A stretch of 63,902 nt of DNA from Lachnospiraceae bacterium (GTDB lineage: Bacteria > Bacillota > Clostridia > Lachnospirales > Lachnospiraceae), in contig JAFRXK010000015.1 of the NCBI GenBank assembly GCA_017442865.1, positions 1-63,902 of the forward strand. Direction: 5' to 3'. A program made the translations under genes and the position numbers. Every line of letters begins with the position of its first letter. Position 1 is the stretch's first letter. Positions 1-6,964 of the stretch are shown piece by piece. The notes beneath the pieces are model-generated. The model worked only from the letters and a program-made list of their open reading frames with translations. It had not been told where the DNA came from and did not search any database.

Positions 1-111
1 GATATCCTGAGCGGATTCAATATCATACTCCTGAAGGAGCTGCTGGATGATGGCACGCTTGCCATCGGTCATTTGTACATGATGTACTGGTTTCTTTTCT
101 CTCTTTGCCAT
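1..111 (-). CDS. IS256-family transposase, N-terminal fragment
   Basis: A reading frame starts with ATG at 109-111 and runs leftwards off the window edge; 37 codons are visible and none is a stop. A perfect AGGAGG ribosome-binding site lies at 121-126. The translation (MAKREKKPVHHVQ, then KRAIIQQLLQEYDIESAQDI) resembles the N-terminus of IS256-type (DDE, MULE-like) mutator transposases common in Lachnospiraceae. The catalytic core lies outside the window, so the family call rests on recognising this short N-terminus, and whether the gene is intact cannot be judged. It marks the left part of the window as accessory DNA. Confidence 0.7.
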   Translation of the reverse strand, partial: MAKREKKPVHHVQMTDGKRAIIQQLLQEYDIESAQDI

Positions 112-178
112 AATAAAAGACCTCCTATGATTTTATTTTATCATAGAAGACCATTTATTTAAACTTTTACAGACTTTT
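1..178 (-). mobile_element. Partial IS256-like element, one end
   Basis: The transposase start is preceded by about 65 bp of AT-rich non-coding DNA. Read on the minus strand, 157-176 (AGTCTGTAAAAGTTTAAATA) looks like the terminal sequence of an IS256-type element. The other terminal repeat is outside the window, so the exact border is a guess. Confidence 0.45.
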
Positions 179-204
179 TTTCAAAGGCTCCAGCCTGATA
201 AACA

Positions 205-258
205 ATGGCGCCGCACAGCAAATGAATCTTTTTAGATTTACTTACCATACGGCGCCAT
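205..258. repeat. Nested inverted repeat downstream of the toxin gene
   Basis: ATGGCGCCG at 205-213 is the exact inverse of CGGCGCCAT at 250-258. Inside lies a second small hairpin, AATCT-TTTT-AGATT, around 225-238. The structure sits between the IS end and the stop of the toxin gene. It has no T-run of the kind expected for a simple terminator, so it may be a terminator relic, a small mobile-repeat copy or a protein site. Confidence 0.5.
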
Positions 259-272
259 GAATTGTTATTTTC

Positions 273-599
273 TTACAACAATTGTTTAATAATATTTTGC
301 CAATCCATACCATCATGCATAACACGAACAATTGTAACCATTCTTAAATCTTCATTGACAATATAAAAAAACAAATATGTACTTCTCGGCATCAGATAAA
401 TATTATATGCTCTATACCATAAGCCTGTTGATTGATGTCCATTCGGAAACACTTCCAAGCTCTTTATCATTCGTTTGATTTTCTTTGAAAAATCTTCTGC
501 AAGTTCTCGATAGCCAAAAGTATCTAAAATATATTTTTTAATCGCTTTAATATCTCTTTTTGCGCTATCGGAAATGAGAACTTCGTAACGAACGATCAT
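273..599 (-). CDS. ParE/RelE-type toxin of a type II toxin-antitoxin pair
   Basis: This 108-residue protein has the size and pattern of the RelE/ParE superfamily: an N-terminal strand (YEVLISDSAKRDI), two helices with a Y-R-E-L-A stretch, a Y-R-A-Y-N strand, and a C-terminal half with FFYIV and IVRVMHDGMDW. ParE members poison gyrase and RelE members cut mRNA on the ribosome; the sequence alone does not decide which. It starts with ATG ten bases after the stop of a 55-residue ORF, with GGAG in between, the usual antitoxin-first arrangement. The long ParE-like N-terminal helical hairpin and the HDGMDW end favour ParE or the plasmid-stabilisation type. It appears intact. Confidence 0.85.
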   Translation of the reverse strand: MIVRYEVLISDSAKRDIKAIKKYILDTFGYRELAEDFSKKIKRMIKSLEVFPNGHQSTGLWYRAYNIYLMPRSTYLFFYIVNEDLRMVTIVRVMHDGMDWQNIIKQLL

Positions 600-609
600 A
601 TTTCATCTC

Positions 610-777
610 CTATAATGCATCTATCTCTTTCCATGCATCGTCAATCGTCTGCACCCTTCCAGCTTCAATATCATCAATTGCCTCATCCAGCTTTTGAAGC
701 AGTAATTCTATTGAAATATCCGGATTTTTTGCATTCTGACCTGCCGATTGTGTAAAAGATTGCAACATACACATCAT
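610..777 (-). CDS. Small antitoxin partner of the ParE/RelE-like toxin
   Basis: This 55-residue ORF lies directly upstream of the toxin. Its C-terminal half (ISIELLLQKLDEAIDDIEAG, then RVQT-IDDAW) has the acidic helix with an EAGRV-like turn seen at the toxin-binding end of many type II antitoxins. The N-terminus (MMCMLQSFTQSAGQN) is short and shows no ribbon-helix-helix or HTH domain, so a DNA-binding half may be missing or replaced. Starts are possible at 777, 774 or 768; GGAAGGG at 778-784 fits 768 best by spacing. A promoter lies at 835-864. Function is inferred from position and the C-terminal pattern. Confidence 0.7.
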   Translation of the reverse strand: MMCMLQSFTQSAGQNAKNPDISIELLLQKLDEAIDDIEAGRVQTIDDAWKEIDAL

Positions 778-834
778 CCCTTCCAAACCACAAACTCAAT
801 TTTATAAAATAACAAGTATCATTTCTTTAAAATT

Positions 835-864
835 GTTATACAATACACAGCAAACCTTTGTCAA
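835..864 (-). promoter_or_regulatory. Promoter of the toxin-antitoxin pair
   Basis: On the minus strand TTGACA (864-859) is followed after 18 bases by TATAAC (840-835). The predicted transcript starts about 50 bases before the antitoxin start. Confidence 0.65.
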
Positions 865-898
865 TAGGTCAAAGCAAAGTCCACAACTTCCCGCAATT

Positions 899-918
899 AA
901 CCACACTTTTTCGCAATT
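899..918. repeat. Left copy of a 20-bp imperfect direct repeat
   Basis: AACCACACTTTTTCGCAATT here matches AACCGCACTTTTTTGCAATT at 3911-3930 in 18 of 20 positions and in the same orientation. Together they bracket the Xre, Fic and DUF6232-like genes. It could be an att-like border or chance in AT-rich DNA. The stretch 778-1026 around it shows no other convincing gene. Confidence 0.4.
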
Positions 919-1026
919 TCTTCATCTTATTGCATGTGATAAATTGACAATTGCTAAAATGATTTTCAGCAAGAAAAACTCTCTTTATATTATATCTATT
1001 TGCAATACAATCCATCAATTACTTTC

Positions 1027-1143
1027 CTACAGATTAAATTTGCAGTCTGTGCGTAAACTGGTAGCAAAAACATCACCTTCAACACGATATTCAATTTTCA
1101 TGGAAAAAACAGCTCTTTGCTGTGTATACTTTTTTCTAAACAT
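1027..1143 (-). CDS. Small ORF, 38 residues, unknown
   Basis: An ATG at 1141-1143 follows a strong GGAGG at 1150-1154 and starts a 38-codon frame ending in TAG. The peptide begins MFRKKYTQQRAVFSMKIEYR and ends TSLRTDCKFNL; it is basic at the start, with a possible beta-strand MKIEYRVEGDVFATSL. It follows the 133-residue gene by 27 bases and may be the third gene of that unit. The good ribosome-binding site argues for translation, but no family is recognised and it could be the start of a broken longer gene. Confidence 0.4.
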   Translation of the reverse strand: MFRKKYTQQRAVFSMKIEYRVEGDVFATSLRTDCKFNL

Positions 1144-1170
1144 CTTATCCTCCAGCCAATATCTATCTTG

Positions 1171-1572
1171 CTATGAACTAAATAAATTAACTATTTTACC
1201 TGCAATGGTCTTAATAGCTTTAAATACTTTTTTCAATGTTCCATCACTGTTTTTTCTTGCAGCTTCAATTTCTTCTTTGTTATGTACATTTATATCTTTC
1301 ATTCCAACAGAGACATTACCCGTTTTTTCTACATATCTGGTATTTTCATCACCCAAATGCACACCATCAAAAGCACTTGTTATTTTAGAGTCTTTTATAT
1401 TGACTTTATAATTATTGTCATTACCTATGTTAGGCGAAGTGGATGTTGATGTTCTAAAAAAATCTTTATTACCTTTTTCAACTACTTCCTCTTTGTTTTT
1501 ATCTCCAATATGCGCTTCTTTAAATATCGATCCGGCTTCCACATCTTTAAGGTTAATTTCATAATTACTCAT
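1171..1572 (-). CDS. Hypothetical protein with a duplicated YxxN-KD-HxGD motif
   Basis: This 133-residue protein is not recognised. It contains an internal duplication: YEINLKDVEAGSIFKEAHIG near residues 4-23 and YKVNIKDSKITSAFDGVHLG near 56-75, giving a pattern Y-x-[IV]-N-[IL]-K-D, then F-x2-[AV]-H-[IL]-G-D. The C-terminus (TLKKVFKAIKTIAGKIVNLF) is a short basic amphipathic helix that could touch a membrane. There is no signal peptide. A ribosome-binding site (AAAGGAGC) precedes the ATG. The gene lies 20 bases downstream of a DUF6232-like membrane protein whose C-terminus (YTINFEQCTIGEAF) carries what looks like a third copy of the motif, so the two probably function together. Confidence 0.7.
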   Translation of the reverse strand: MSNYEINLKDVEAGSIFKEAHIGDKNKEEVVEKGNKDFFRTSTSTSPNIGNDNNYKVNIKDSKITSAFDGVHLGDENTRYVEKTGNVSVGMKDINVHNKEEIEAARKNSDGTLKKVFKAIKTIAGKIVNLFSS

Positions 1573-1592
1573 ACAAACCGCTCCTTTGTATA

Positions 1593-2054
1593 CTAACTTA
1601 ATGTGCTACTATTAAATGCTTCGCCAATTGTACATTGTTCAAAATTAATTGTATATTTTGAATTGTTTTTTTCGTTGTTTACTGACTCTAACAATCTTTT
1701 TAACACGTTATCCATAAACTCTTTATTTTCACAAGGAAATAATAATGATACTCCTGAATTTAATGATATATTTAAATCTTTTTTTCTATCAAAATTACCA
1801 ATTAAAATATATGTGGCATACACCAAACATAAAGTAGCTATACCTCCCAAAATACTTGGTTTATATTGAATACAAACAAGTGATAATAACCCTATTATTA
1901 ATGCCAAAATCCACGTATTGTTAATTGGTCTCTTTTTTATTGAAATCGAAGAAATATTTTTTATCATTATAAATGATGTTCCGTAATACATTACATTTTT
2001 ATCAACTGACAATTCTCTGCTCTCAACTTCTTCATTATTTTTGAATAAACCCAT
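1593..2054 (-). CDS. DUF6232-like small membrane protein
   Basis: From the ATG at 2054, placed 8 bases after GGAGG, the protein has 153 residues; a longer upstream frame lacks a ribosome-binding site. It begins with a short polar segment, then VMYYGTSFIMIKNISSISIK, the strand pattern of DUF6232-type domains (tyrosine pair, then an N-I-S-S-I turn). Two adjacent hydrophobic segments follow (WILALIIGLLSLVCI and LGGIATLCLVYATYILI), then a cytoplasmic C-terminal domain with LNSGVSLLFPCENKEF. The C-terminus YTINFEQCTIGEAF resembles the repeat of the next gene. Function is unknown. It is the first gene of a unit divergent from the Xre gene at 2214. Confidence 0.65.
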   Translation of the reverse strand: MGLFKNNEEVESRELSVDKNVMYYGTSFIMIKNISSISIKKRPINNTWILALIIGLLSLVCIQYKPSILGGIATLCLVYATYILIGNFDRKKDLNISLNSGVSLLFPCENKEFMDNVLKRLLESVNNEKNNSKYTINFEQCTIGEAFNSSTLS

Positions 2055-2127
2055 ACTATATACCTCCTTTTCATTTGTGTTTACTTCGATAACGACCCTT
2101 ATATAATTATTATTTAAGCCAAATTTA

Positions 2128-2167
2128 TTACTATATATATAGTAACTATAAATAATAGAATAGTCAA
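2128..2167 (-). promoter_or_regulatory. Promoter with an 18-bp palindrome between divergent genes
   Basis: On the minus strand TTGACT (2167-2162) is followed after 17 bases by TACTAT (2144-2139). The -10 box lies inside a perfect palindrome, TTACTATATATATAGTAA, at 2128-2145. The divergently read Xre-type protein starts at 2214, so this is a natural operator for it, controlling the DUF6232-like unit. That link is inference. Confidence 0.6.
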
Positions 2168-2213
2168 GCAGTAACAATAAATATAGTATAAAATTAGCGG
2201 GGTGATTATTATT

Positions 2214-2462
2214 ATGGATAACAATATGTGTTTATTTACAATGCTGGATTACGGTCATGTAGAGATACAGTTAAAACGACTTATGGACGAAAAGGACATC
2301 TCCAGAAATGCTTTAGCCAAGGCTATTAACACTCGTTTTGAAGTTATTGATAAGTGGTATAATGGTAACGTTGAGAGGATTGATATTGATATTCTTGCAC
2401 GTATCTGCTATGTGCTTGGATGTGATATTTCTGATATAATTGTATATGTCCGCAATGATTAA
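2214..2462 (+). CDS. Xre/Cro-C1-type transcriptional regulator
   Basis: This 82-residue protein consists almost only of a helix-turn-helix domain: QLKRLMDEKDISRNALAKAI is helix 1 to helix 2, FEVIDKWYNG the recognition helix region, and IDILARICYVLGCDISDIIV the closing helices typical of the HTH_26 (Cro/C1) group. ATG at 2214 is preferred, with GCGGGG upstream; an in-frame GTG at 2202 overlaps that site. It is transcribed divergently from the DUF6232-like unit, and the palindrome at 2128-2145 between them is the likely operator. No sensor domain is present, so it is probably a simple repressor. Confidence 0.85.
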   Translation: MDNNMCLFTMLDYGHVEIQLKRLMDEKDISRNALAKAINTRFEVIDKWYNGNVERIDIDILARICYVLGCDISDIIVYVRND

Positions 2463-2597
2463 CAATCTATTCCTAATATACTTAACTTAGTATCTTCTAC
2501 ATTTTTTATTCCAGGCATTTTTTCGCATTAATATTTCTATTTACCTTCTACTACTTATTATAATCAGCTTTATTTTTTTACAATAACTATTAACGTT

Positions 2598-2669
2598 ATC
2601 TTTACTTTTTTGCATTTTTTAGCTTTAAATCTTTACTTTTTTGTCTTTTATGATACAATAAGTAAAGAT
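2598..2669 (+). promoter_or_regulatory. fic promoter with three ATCTTTACT sites
   Basis: ATCTTTACT occurs at 2598-2606 and 2629-2637 and inverted (AGTAAAGAT) at 2661-2669. The two direct copies extend to ATCTTTACTTTTTTG. The second copy covers a weak -35 (TTTACT, 2632-2637), 16 bases before TACAAT (2654-2659); the inverted copy lies at the expected transcription start. Centres are 31 and 32 bp apart, about three helical turns. The Fic protein has its own HTH, so autoregulation is the simplest reading. Confidence 0.6.
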
Positions 2670-2686
2670 GGAAGTGAGGTTTTATT

Positions 2687-3601
2687 ATGATATCATATAA
2701 AGGTCTTGAAACAAAATTAAACGAGAATAGTATTAAACGTTCTGAGCTTACAAAACTCCTTGGAATATCTTCCCGCACAATTGCCAAGATTGGAAAGGGC
2801 GAGAAACTGTCCAAAGCAGTACTTACGAAGCTTGCGACATTTTTTTCATGTACTCCCGAGGAATTATACAATGAGATTTCAGATAATCCTATTTTACAGA
2901 TGCTTCGCGAGGAAAAAGAGTCTCATATTTCAGGCGGGCTATATCATGAATTGCAGGTACGGATGACGTACAATTCCAACCACATTGAAGGCAGCCGCCT
3001 CACCGAAGAACAGACGCGATTCATTTTTGAAACAAATACACTATATGCGGAGGATGGTGTTTTGGTAGACGACCTACTGGAAACGGTACATCATTTTCAA
3101 GCCATTGATTATGTGATTGACTGTGCAAATGATATTCTTTCAGAAGAAATTATCAAACATCTTCATTATATTTTGAAGCATGACACAAAAGATTCTAAAC
3201 TTGACTGGTTCGCTGTCGGTGACTACAAAAAGCGGCCAAACATTATTGGTGGTTGTGAAACCACGAAACCAAAGGATGTACCTATGCAGATAAAAAACCT
3301 GCTCAACCATTATAACAAAAAGGCTGATATAACCTTCGATGACATTGTCTCTTTCCATGCAAATTTTGAAAAAATTCACCCGTTCCAAGATGGAAATGGT
3401 CGTATTGGACGATTGCTCTCACTAAAAGAATGTCTGCACCATAATATTGTACCATTTCTCATTGAAGATAAGAAAAAAATGTTTTATTATCGTGGACTTG
3501 CAGAGTGGGATAATGAAAAAGGCTGGCTTACGGACACTTGCCTCGATGGACAGGATACATTCAAGTTGCTTCTTGCTGCTTTAGGTATTGAAAGGCAATA
3601 A
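2687..3601 (+). CDS. Fic family AMP-transferase with N-terminal HTH
   Basis: This 304-residue protein combines an N-terminal Xre-type helix-turn-helix (about residues 1-65: RSELTKLLGISSRTIAKIGK) with a Fic domain. The catalytic signature HPFQDGNGRIGR starts at His231, matching HPFx(D/E)GNGRxxR, so the enzyme should transfer AMP, or another nucleotide moiety, to protein hydroxyls. The inhibitory motif (S/T)xxxE(G/N) is present as SNHIEG at 97-102, on the N-terminal side as in class II Fic proteins, so activity is probably self-restrained. GAGGT at 2674-2678 precedes the ATG. No separate antitoxin is adjacent. Operator-like sites at 2598-2669 suggest autoregulation. The target protein is unknown. 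Confidence 0.93.
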   Translation: MISYKGLETKLNENSIKRSELTKLLGISSRTIAKIGKGEKLSKAVLTKLATFFSCTPEELYNEISDNPILQMLREEKESHISGGLYHELQVRMTYNSNHIEGSRLTEEQTRFIFETNTLYAEDGVLVDDLLETVHHFQAIDYVIDCANDILSEEIIKHLHYILKHDTKDSKLDWFAVGDYKKRPNIIGGCETTKPKDVPMQIKNLLNHYNKKADITFDDIVSFHANFEKIHPFQDGNGRIGRLLSLKECLHHNIVPFLIEDKKKMFYYRGLAEWDNEKGWLTDTCLDGQDTFKLLLAALGIERQ

Positions 3602-3609
3602 TAATAAGA

Positions 3610-3684
3610 TTATTCTTCAGCTTTGGTGACCTTAGGGGAATATAATATATCTATAAGATATAAACTTAATCGCTTTTGTTTCAT
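3610..3684 (-). CDS. Possible 24-residue small protein
   Basis: On the minus strand AAAGGAG is followed after 5 bases by ATG (3684-3682) and 24 codons to TAA: MKQKRLSLYLIDILYSPKVT and then KAEE. A promoter-like pair at 3850-3877 reads towards it, and a strong hairpin (3703-3738) lies just before the ribosome-binding site. It ends 9 bases from the fic stop, tail to tail. It may be a real small protein, a leader peptide, or the start of a gene lost by rearrangement. No family is recognised. Confidence 0.35.
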   Translation of the reverse strand: MKQKRLSLYLIDILYSPKVTKAEE

Positions 3685-3702
3685 AGAAGCTCCTTTCAAT
3701 AT

Positions 3703-3738
3703 ACAAATGAGGCTGCGTTCTCACGCAGCCTCATTTGT
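3703..3738. terminator. 16-bp perfect hairpin between fic and purD
   Basis: ACAAATGAGGCTGCGT (3703-3718) and its exact inverse (3723-3738) flank the loop TCTC. It is the strongest hairpin between two convergent units and probably ends the fic transcript, but there is no clear T-run on either strand. A weaker hairpin, GATAAGC-ATT-GCTTATC, lies at 3824-3840. Confidence 0.5.
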
Positions 3739-3849
3739 ATCCACTTACGGTAGGACTCACCGCTCTTATCGATTCCACTCACAGTGACTCACTGCTTTTT
3801 ATGAAATAAAAATCTTTCATAAAGATAAGCATTGCTTATCACTAATTAT

Positions 3850-3877
3850 GTTATACATAAACATTAAAATATGTCAA
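3850..3877 (-). promoter_or_regulatory. Promoter-like pair downstream of purD
   Basis: TTGACA (3877-3872) and TATAAC (3855-3850) are spaced by 16 bases on the minus strand, after the purD stop. Transcription would run into the 3602-3840 stretch, which has no gene other than the possible 24-residue ORF. It is either the start of a small RNA or mRNA, or chance in AT-rich DNA. Confidence 0.45.
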
Positions 3878-3910
3878 TACAGTTTAAAAACTTCCCTATA
3901 TATCGCAGCA

Positions 3911-3930
3911 AACCGCACTTTTTTGCAATT
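3911..3930. repeat. Right copy of a 20-bp imperfect direct repeat
   Basis: AACCGCACTTTTTTGCAATT matches the copy at 899-918 in 18 of 20 positions and abuts the purD stop codon. A repeat touching the end of a core gene would suit an integration border; this is speculative. Confidence 0.4.
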
Positions 3931-5208
3931 CTAAGCCTCATCTATCGCCTTGCCGATATCATTTCTCTTGTACTTGTTGGCAAATTCAATCCACTCTGTT
4001 GCCTTGTAGGCATTTGCGCGGGCTTCCTTTAATGTGGCGCCCTTTGCGGTTACGCCCAGCACTCGTCCGCCGTTTGTCACAATCTGACCGTCCACAAGCT
4101 TTGTGCCGGCGTGGAATACATAGTAGCCTTCCGCCTCGTGAGCCTTCACTGTGTCAAGACCGCTGATTGGAAGTCCCTTATCGTATTTTACCGGATAGCC
4201 CTTTGATGCAAGCACAACACAAACCGCCGCATTGTCCTCAAATTCAAGCTCGATGTCTGAAAGTGTGCCGTCGATGCACGCTTCAAATACGTCCACGATG
4301 TCATTCTTCATACGAGGAATTACAACCTGTGCCTCCGGGTCGCCAAATCTTGCATTATACTCAAGCACTCTTGGTCCCTTCGGCGTAAGCATCAGTCCGA
4401 AGAAAATGATTCCCTTAAATGTGCGGCCTTCTGCCTTCATAGCGTCAACCGTCGCCTGATAAATGTATTTTTTACAGAATTCATCAACCTCTTCGGTATA
4501 GAACGGGCTTGGTGAAAATGTTCCCATACCGCCTGTGTTAAGTCCCGTGTCGCCGTCTCCTGCGCGCTTGTGATCCTGTGCACTTGTCATTATCTTAATG
4601 GTGTCGCCGTCAACGAACGAAAGCACTGAAACCTCGCGGCCTGTCATAAATTCTTCAATAACCATGCGGTTGCCGGCATTTCCAAACTGCTTGTCAAGCA
4701 TGATAGTCTTTACGCCCGCCTTTGCCTCCTCCAAATCATTGCAGATAAGCACACCCTTGCCAAGGGCAAGGCCGTCCGTCTTGAGCACGATTGGAAAATC
4801 AGCCGTTTCAAGATATTTTAAAGCCTCGTCTGCATCATCAAATGTCTCATAAGCAGCCGTAGGAATGTTGTATTTCTTCATGAGGTCCTTTGAAAATGCC
4901 TTTGAGCCCTCAAGGATTGCAGCATTCTTTCTAGGTCCGAACACCCTAAGTCCCTTTGCCTCAAATGCATCCACAACGCCTGCAACAAGCGGGTCATCCA
5001 TGCCGATTACCGTCAGGTCAATCTGATTGTCTGCCGCAAACTGTGCAAGCTTATCTATCTCCATTGCTCCGATAGCAACGCACTCTGCATACTCTGCGAT
5101 ACCTGCATTGCCCGGCGCGCAGTAAAGCTTGTCAACCTTCTTGCTCTGTGCGATTTTCCAGCAAAGCGCATGCTCTCTTCCACCGCTTCCAACTACTAAA
5201 ACCTTCAT
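3931..5208 (-). CDS. purD: Phosphoribosylamine-glycine ligase (GAR synthetase)
   Basis: PurD joins phosphoribosylamine and glycine using ATP, step 2 of purine synthesis. The 425-residue length is normal for a monofunctional bacterial enzyme. The N-terminal domain opens with VLVVGSGGREHALCWK; the ATP-grasp part shows PIVLKTDGLALGKGVLI, the GGMGTFSPSPF stretch and the metal-binding NARFGDPEAQ. The ATG follows GGAGG by 5 bases. It is the last gene of purE-purM-purN-purD, 95 bases after purN. No frameshift or missing motif is seen. Confidence 0.97.
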   Translation of the reverse strand: MKVLVVGSGGREHALCWKIAQSKKVDKLYCAPGNAGIAEYAECVAIGAMEIDKLAQFAADNQIDLTVIGMDDPLVAGVVDAFEAKGLRVFGPRKNAAILEGSKAFSKDLMKKYNIPTAAYETFDDADEALKYLETADFPIVLKTDGLALGKGVLICNDLEEAKAGVKTIMLDKQFGNAGNRMVIEEFMTGREVSVLSFVDGDTIKIMTSAQDHKRAGDGDTGLNTGGMGTFSPSPFYTEEVDEFCKKYIYQATVDAMKAEGRTFKGIIFFGLMLTPKGPRVLEYNARFGDPEAQVVIPRMKNDIVDVFEACIDGTLSDIELEFEDNAAVCVVLASKGYPVKYDKGLPISGLDTVKAHEAEGYYVFHAGTKLVDGQIVTNGGRVLGVTAKGATLKEARANAYKATEWIEFANKYKRNDIGKAIDEA

Positions 5209-5303
5209 ATATTCCTCCGAAATTCACTTGTAAAACTTATATATGCCATTGCATGTTTTTTAATTGTTTTCTTGTCACAATCTATTAAGTATGCGCAAGA
5301 ATA

Positions 5304-5930
5304 CTAATTCAAAACACTTGCAATTCCATCAACTATCTGTACTTTGCCGTTTGCAATCAAATCAATTGCCTGCGGAAGTATAATCCACTCTGCCTGCTCC
5401 ATTACACGAAGCTGAAGTTCCTTAGGTGTATCGCCATTTTGCACTTCAACTGCTTTCTGCAGGATTATAGGACCTGTATCAGTGCCCTCATCCACAAAAT
5501 GCACCGTCGCACCGACCACCTTTACGCCTCTTTTAAGCGCAGCCTCGTGGACCTTGAGACCATAATAGCCCTTGCCGCAAAATGACGGTATAAGCGACGG
5601 GTGAATGTTAATAATTCTATTTGCGTATTTCTTCGTCATCTGCGCAGGAATATTTACAAGGTAGCCTGCTAGCACTATAAGGTCAAGCCCGAAGCTATCT
5701 ATAGTCTCAAGCAGCGCATCATTAAATTCATCCCTTGTAGCGTAGTCCTTTGGCGAAACACACACCGCCTCAATGCCTGCTGCCCTCGCGCGCTCCAGCG
5801 CATAAGCATCTGCATTGTTGCTTATTACCGCAGCAATCTCAGTATTGGTAATGCTTCCGTTTTGCACGCCGTCAATAATCGCCTGCAGATTTGTGCCTCC
5901 GCCCGATACGCACACGCCTATCCTTAGCAT
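5304..5930 (-). CDS. purN: Phosphoribosylglycinamide formyltransferase (GAR transformylase)
   Basis: PurN transfers a formyl group from 10-formyltetrahydrofolate to GAR, step 3 of purine synthesis. The 208-residue protein has the phosphate loop [12 protein letters not shown], the active-site [10 protein letters not shown] with the catalytic Asn and His, and [18 protein letters not shown] with the catalytic Asp. Its start overlaps the end of purM by 7 bases, with GGGAG ahead of the ATG, so translation is probably coupled. It is complete and ordinary. Confidence 0.97.
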   Translation of the reverse strand: MLRIGVCVSGGGTNLQAIIDGVQNGSITNTEIAAVISNNADAYALERARAAGIEAVCVSPKDYATRDEFNDALLETIDSFGLDLIVLAGYLVNIPAQMTKKYANRIINIHPSLIPSFCGKGYYGLKVHEAALKRGVKVVGATVHFVDEGTDTGPIILQKAVEVQNGDTPKELQLRVMEQAEWIILPQAIDLIANGKVQIVDGIASVLN

Positions 5931-6949
5931 AATGTTACTCCCTTTTCTCCTTCAGTAATCTTACCGATTACATAAGCATTTTCTCCTGCTGCCTTGATGG
6001 CTTCCACTGTCTTATCAACATCTGCAGCATCAACGGCAACAACCATACCGATACCCATGTTAAATGTGTTGTACATCATCTTCTCTTCGATATCGCCCTC
6101 TTTTGCAAGCATCTTGAAAATCGGTGGAACCGGATAGCTGTTCTTCTCAATTACCGCATGAGTATTCTCTGAAAGCATTCTCGGAACATTCTCATAGAAG
6201 CCGCCGCCTGTGATATGGCTGCACGCCTTAATCGTAACGCCTGCGTCCTTAACTGACTTAAGTGCCTTTACATAAATCTTGGTCGGTCTGATAAGCGCCT
6301 CTCCAAGAGTTTCGCCGAGTGAATCAAAATATGTGTTCAGCACCTCGGCATTCATTGAAAATACCTTTCTTACAAGTGAATAACCGTTGCTGTGAACGCC
6401 TGAAGAAGCAATGCCTACAAGCACGTCGCCGTCCTTAAGATTTGCTCCCGAAATAATATCCTTCTGGTCTACGATACCTACCGCAAAGCCTGCGAGGTCA
6501 TATTCATCTATAGGATAGAAGCCCGGCATCTCTGCTGTCTCACCGCCGATAAGCGCACAGCCTGCCTGCTTGCAGCCCTCAGCCACACCGCTTACGATAG
6601 TAGCAATCTTCTCAGGATAATTCTTGCCGCAGGCAATGTAATCTAAGAAGAAAAGCGGCTCGCCGCCTGCGCATGCAATATCATTAACACACATAGCCAC
6701 GCAGTCGATACCGATTGTATCATGCTTGTCCAGTAAAAATGCAAGCTTTAACTTTGTACCTACACCATCTGTGCCCGATACAAGTGTCGGATGCTCCATA
6801 TTCTTAAATGCATCCATTGAAAATGCGCCTGAAAATCCGCCAAGTCCGCCTAAAACCTCCGGACGCATCGTTTCCTTAACGTGCTTCTTCATTAGTTCAA
6901 CCGAACGGTATCCGGCCTCAATATCAACACCAGCGTTCTTATAATCCAT
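5924..6949 (-). CDS. purM: Phosphoribosylformylglycinamidine cyclo-ligase (AIR synthetase)
   Basis: PurM closes the imidazole ring, converting FGAM to AIR with ATP (step 5). The 341-residue length is typical. The sequence starts [13 protein letters not shown] and shows [16 protein letters not shown], the glycine-rich [12 protein letters not shown] and [21 protein letters not shown] precedes the ATG. It lies 15 bases downstream of purE and overlaps purN. The FGAR amidotransferase (purL) and purF steps are not in the window. Confidence 0.97.
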   Translation of the reverse strand: MDYKNAGVDIEAGYRSVELMKKHVKETMRPEVLGGLGGFSGAFSMDAFKNMEHPTLVSGTDGVGTKLKLAFLLDKHDTIGIDCVAMCVNDIACAGGEPLFFLDYIACGKNYPEKIATIVSGVAEGCKQAGCALIGGETAEMPGFYPIDEYDLAGFAVGIVDQKDIISGANLKDGDVLVGIASSGVHSNGYSLVRKVFSMNAEVLNTYFDSLGETLGEALIRPTKIYVKALKSVKDAGVTIKACSHITGGGFYENVPRMLSENTHAVIEKNSYPVPPIFKMLAKEGDIEEKMMYNTFNMGIGMVVAVDAADVDKTVEAIKAAGENAYVIGKITEGEKGVTLC

Positions 6950-6964
6950 TATTATATCCTCCCT

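Noticed and set aside
833..1411. Plus-strand frame of 192 residues over the toxin-antitoxin upstream region
   Set aside because: It lies antisense to the better supported minus-strand genes at 1027-1572, has no ribosome-binding site and an AT-driven composition.
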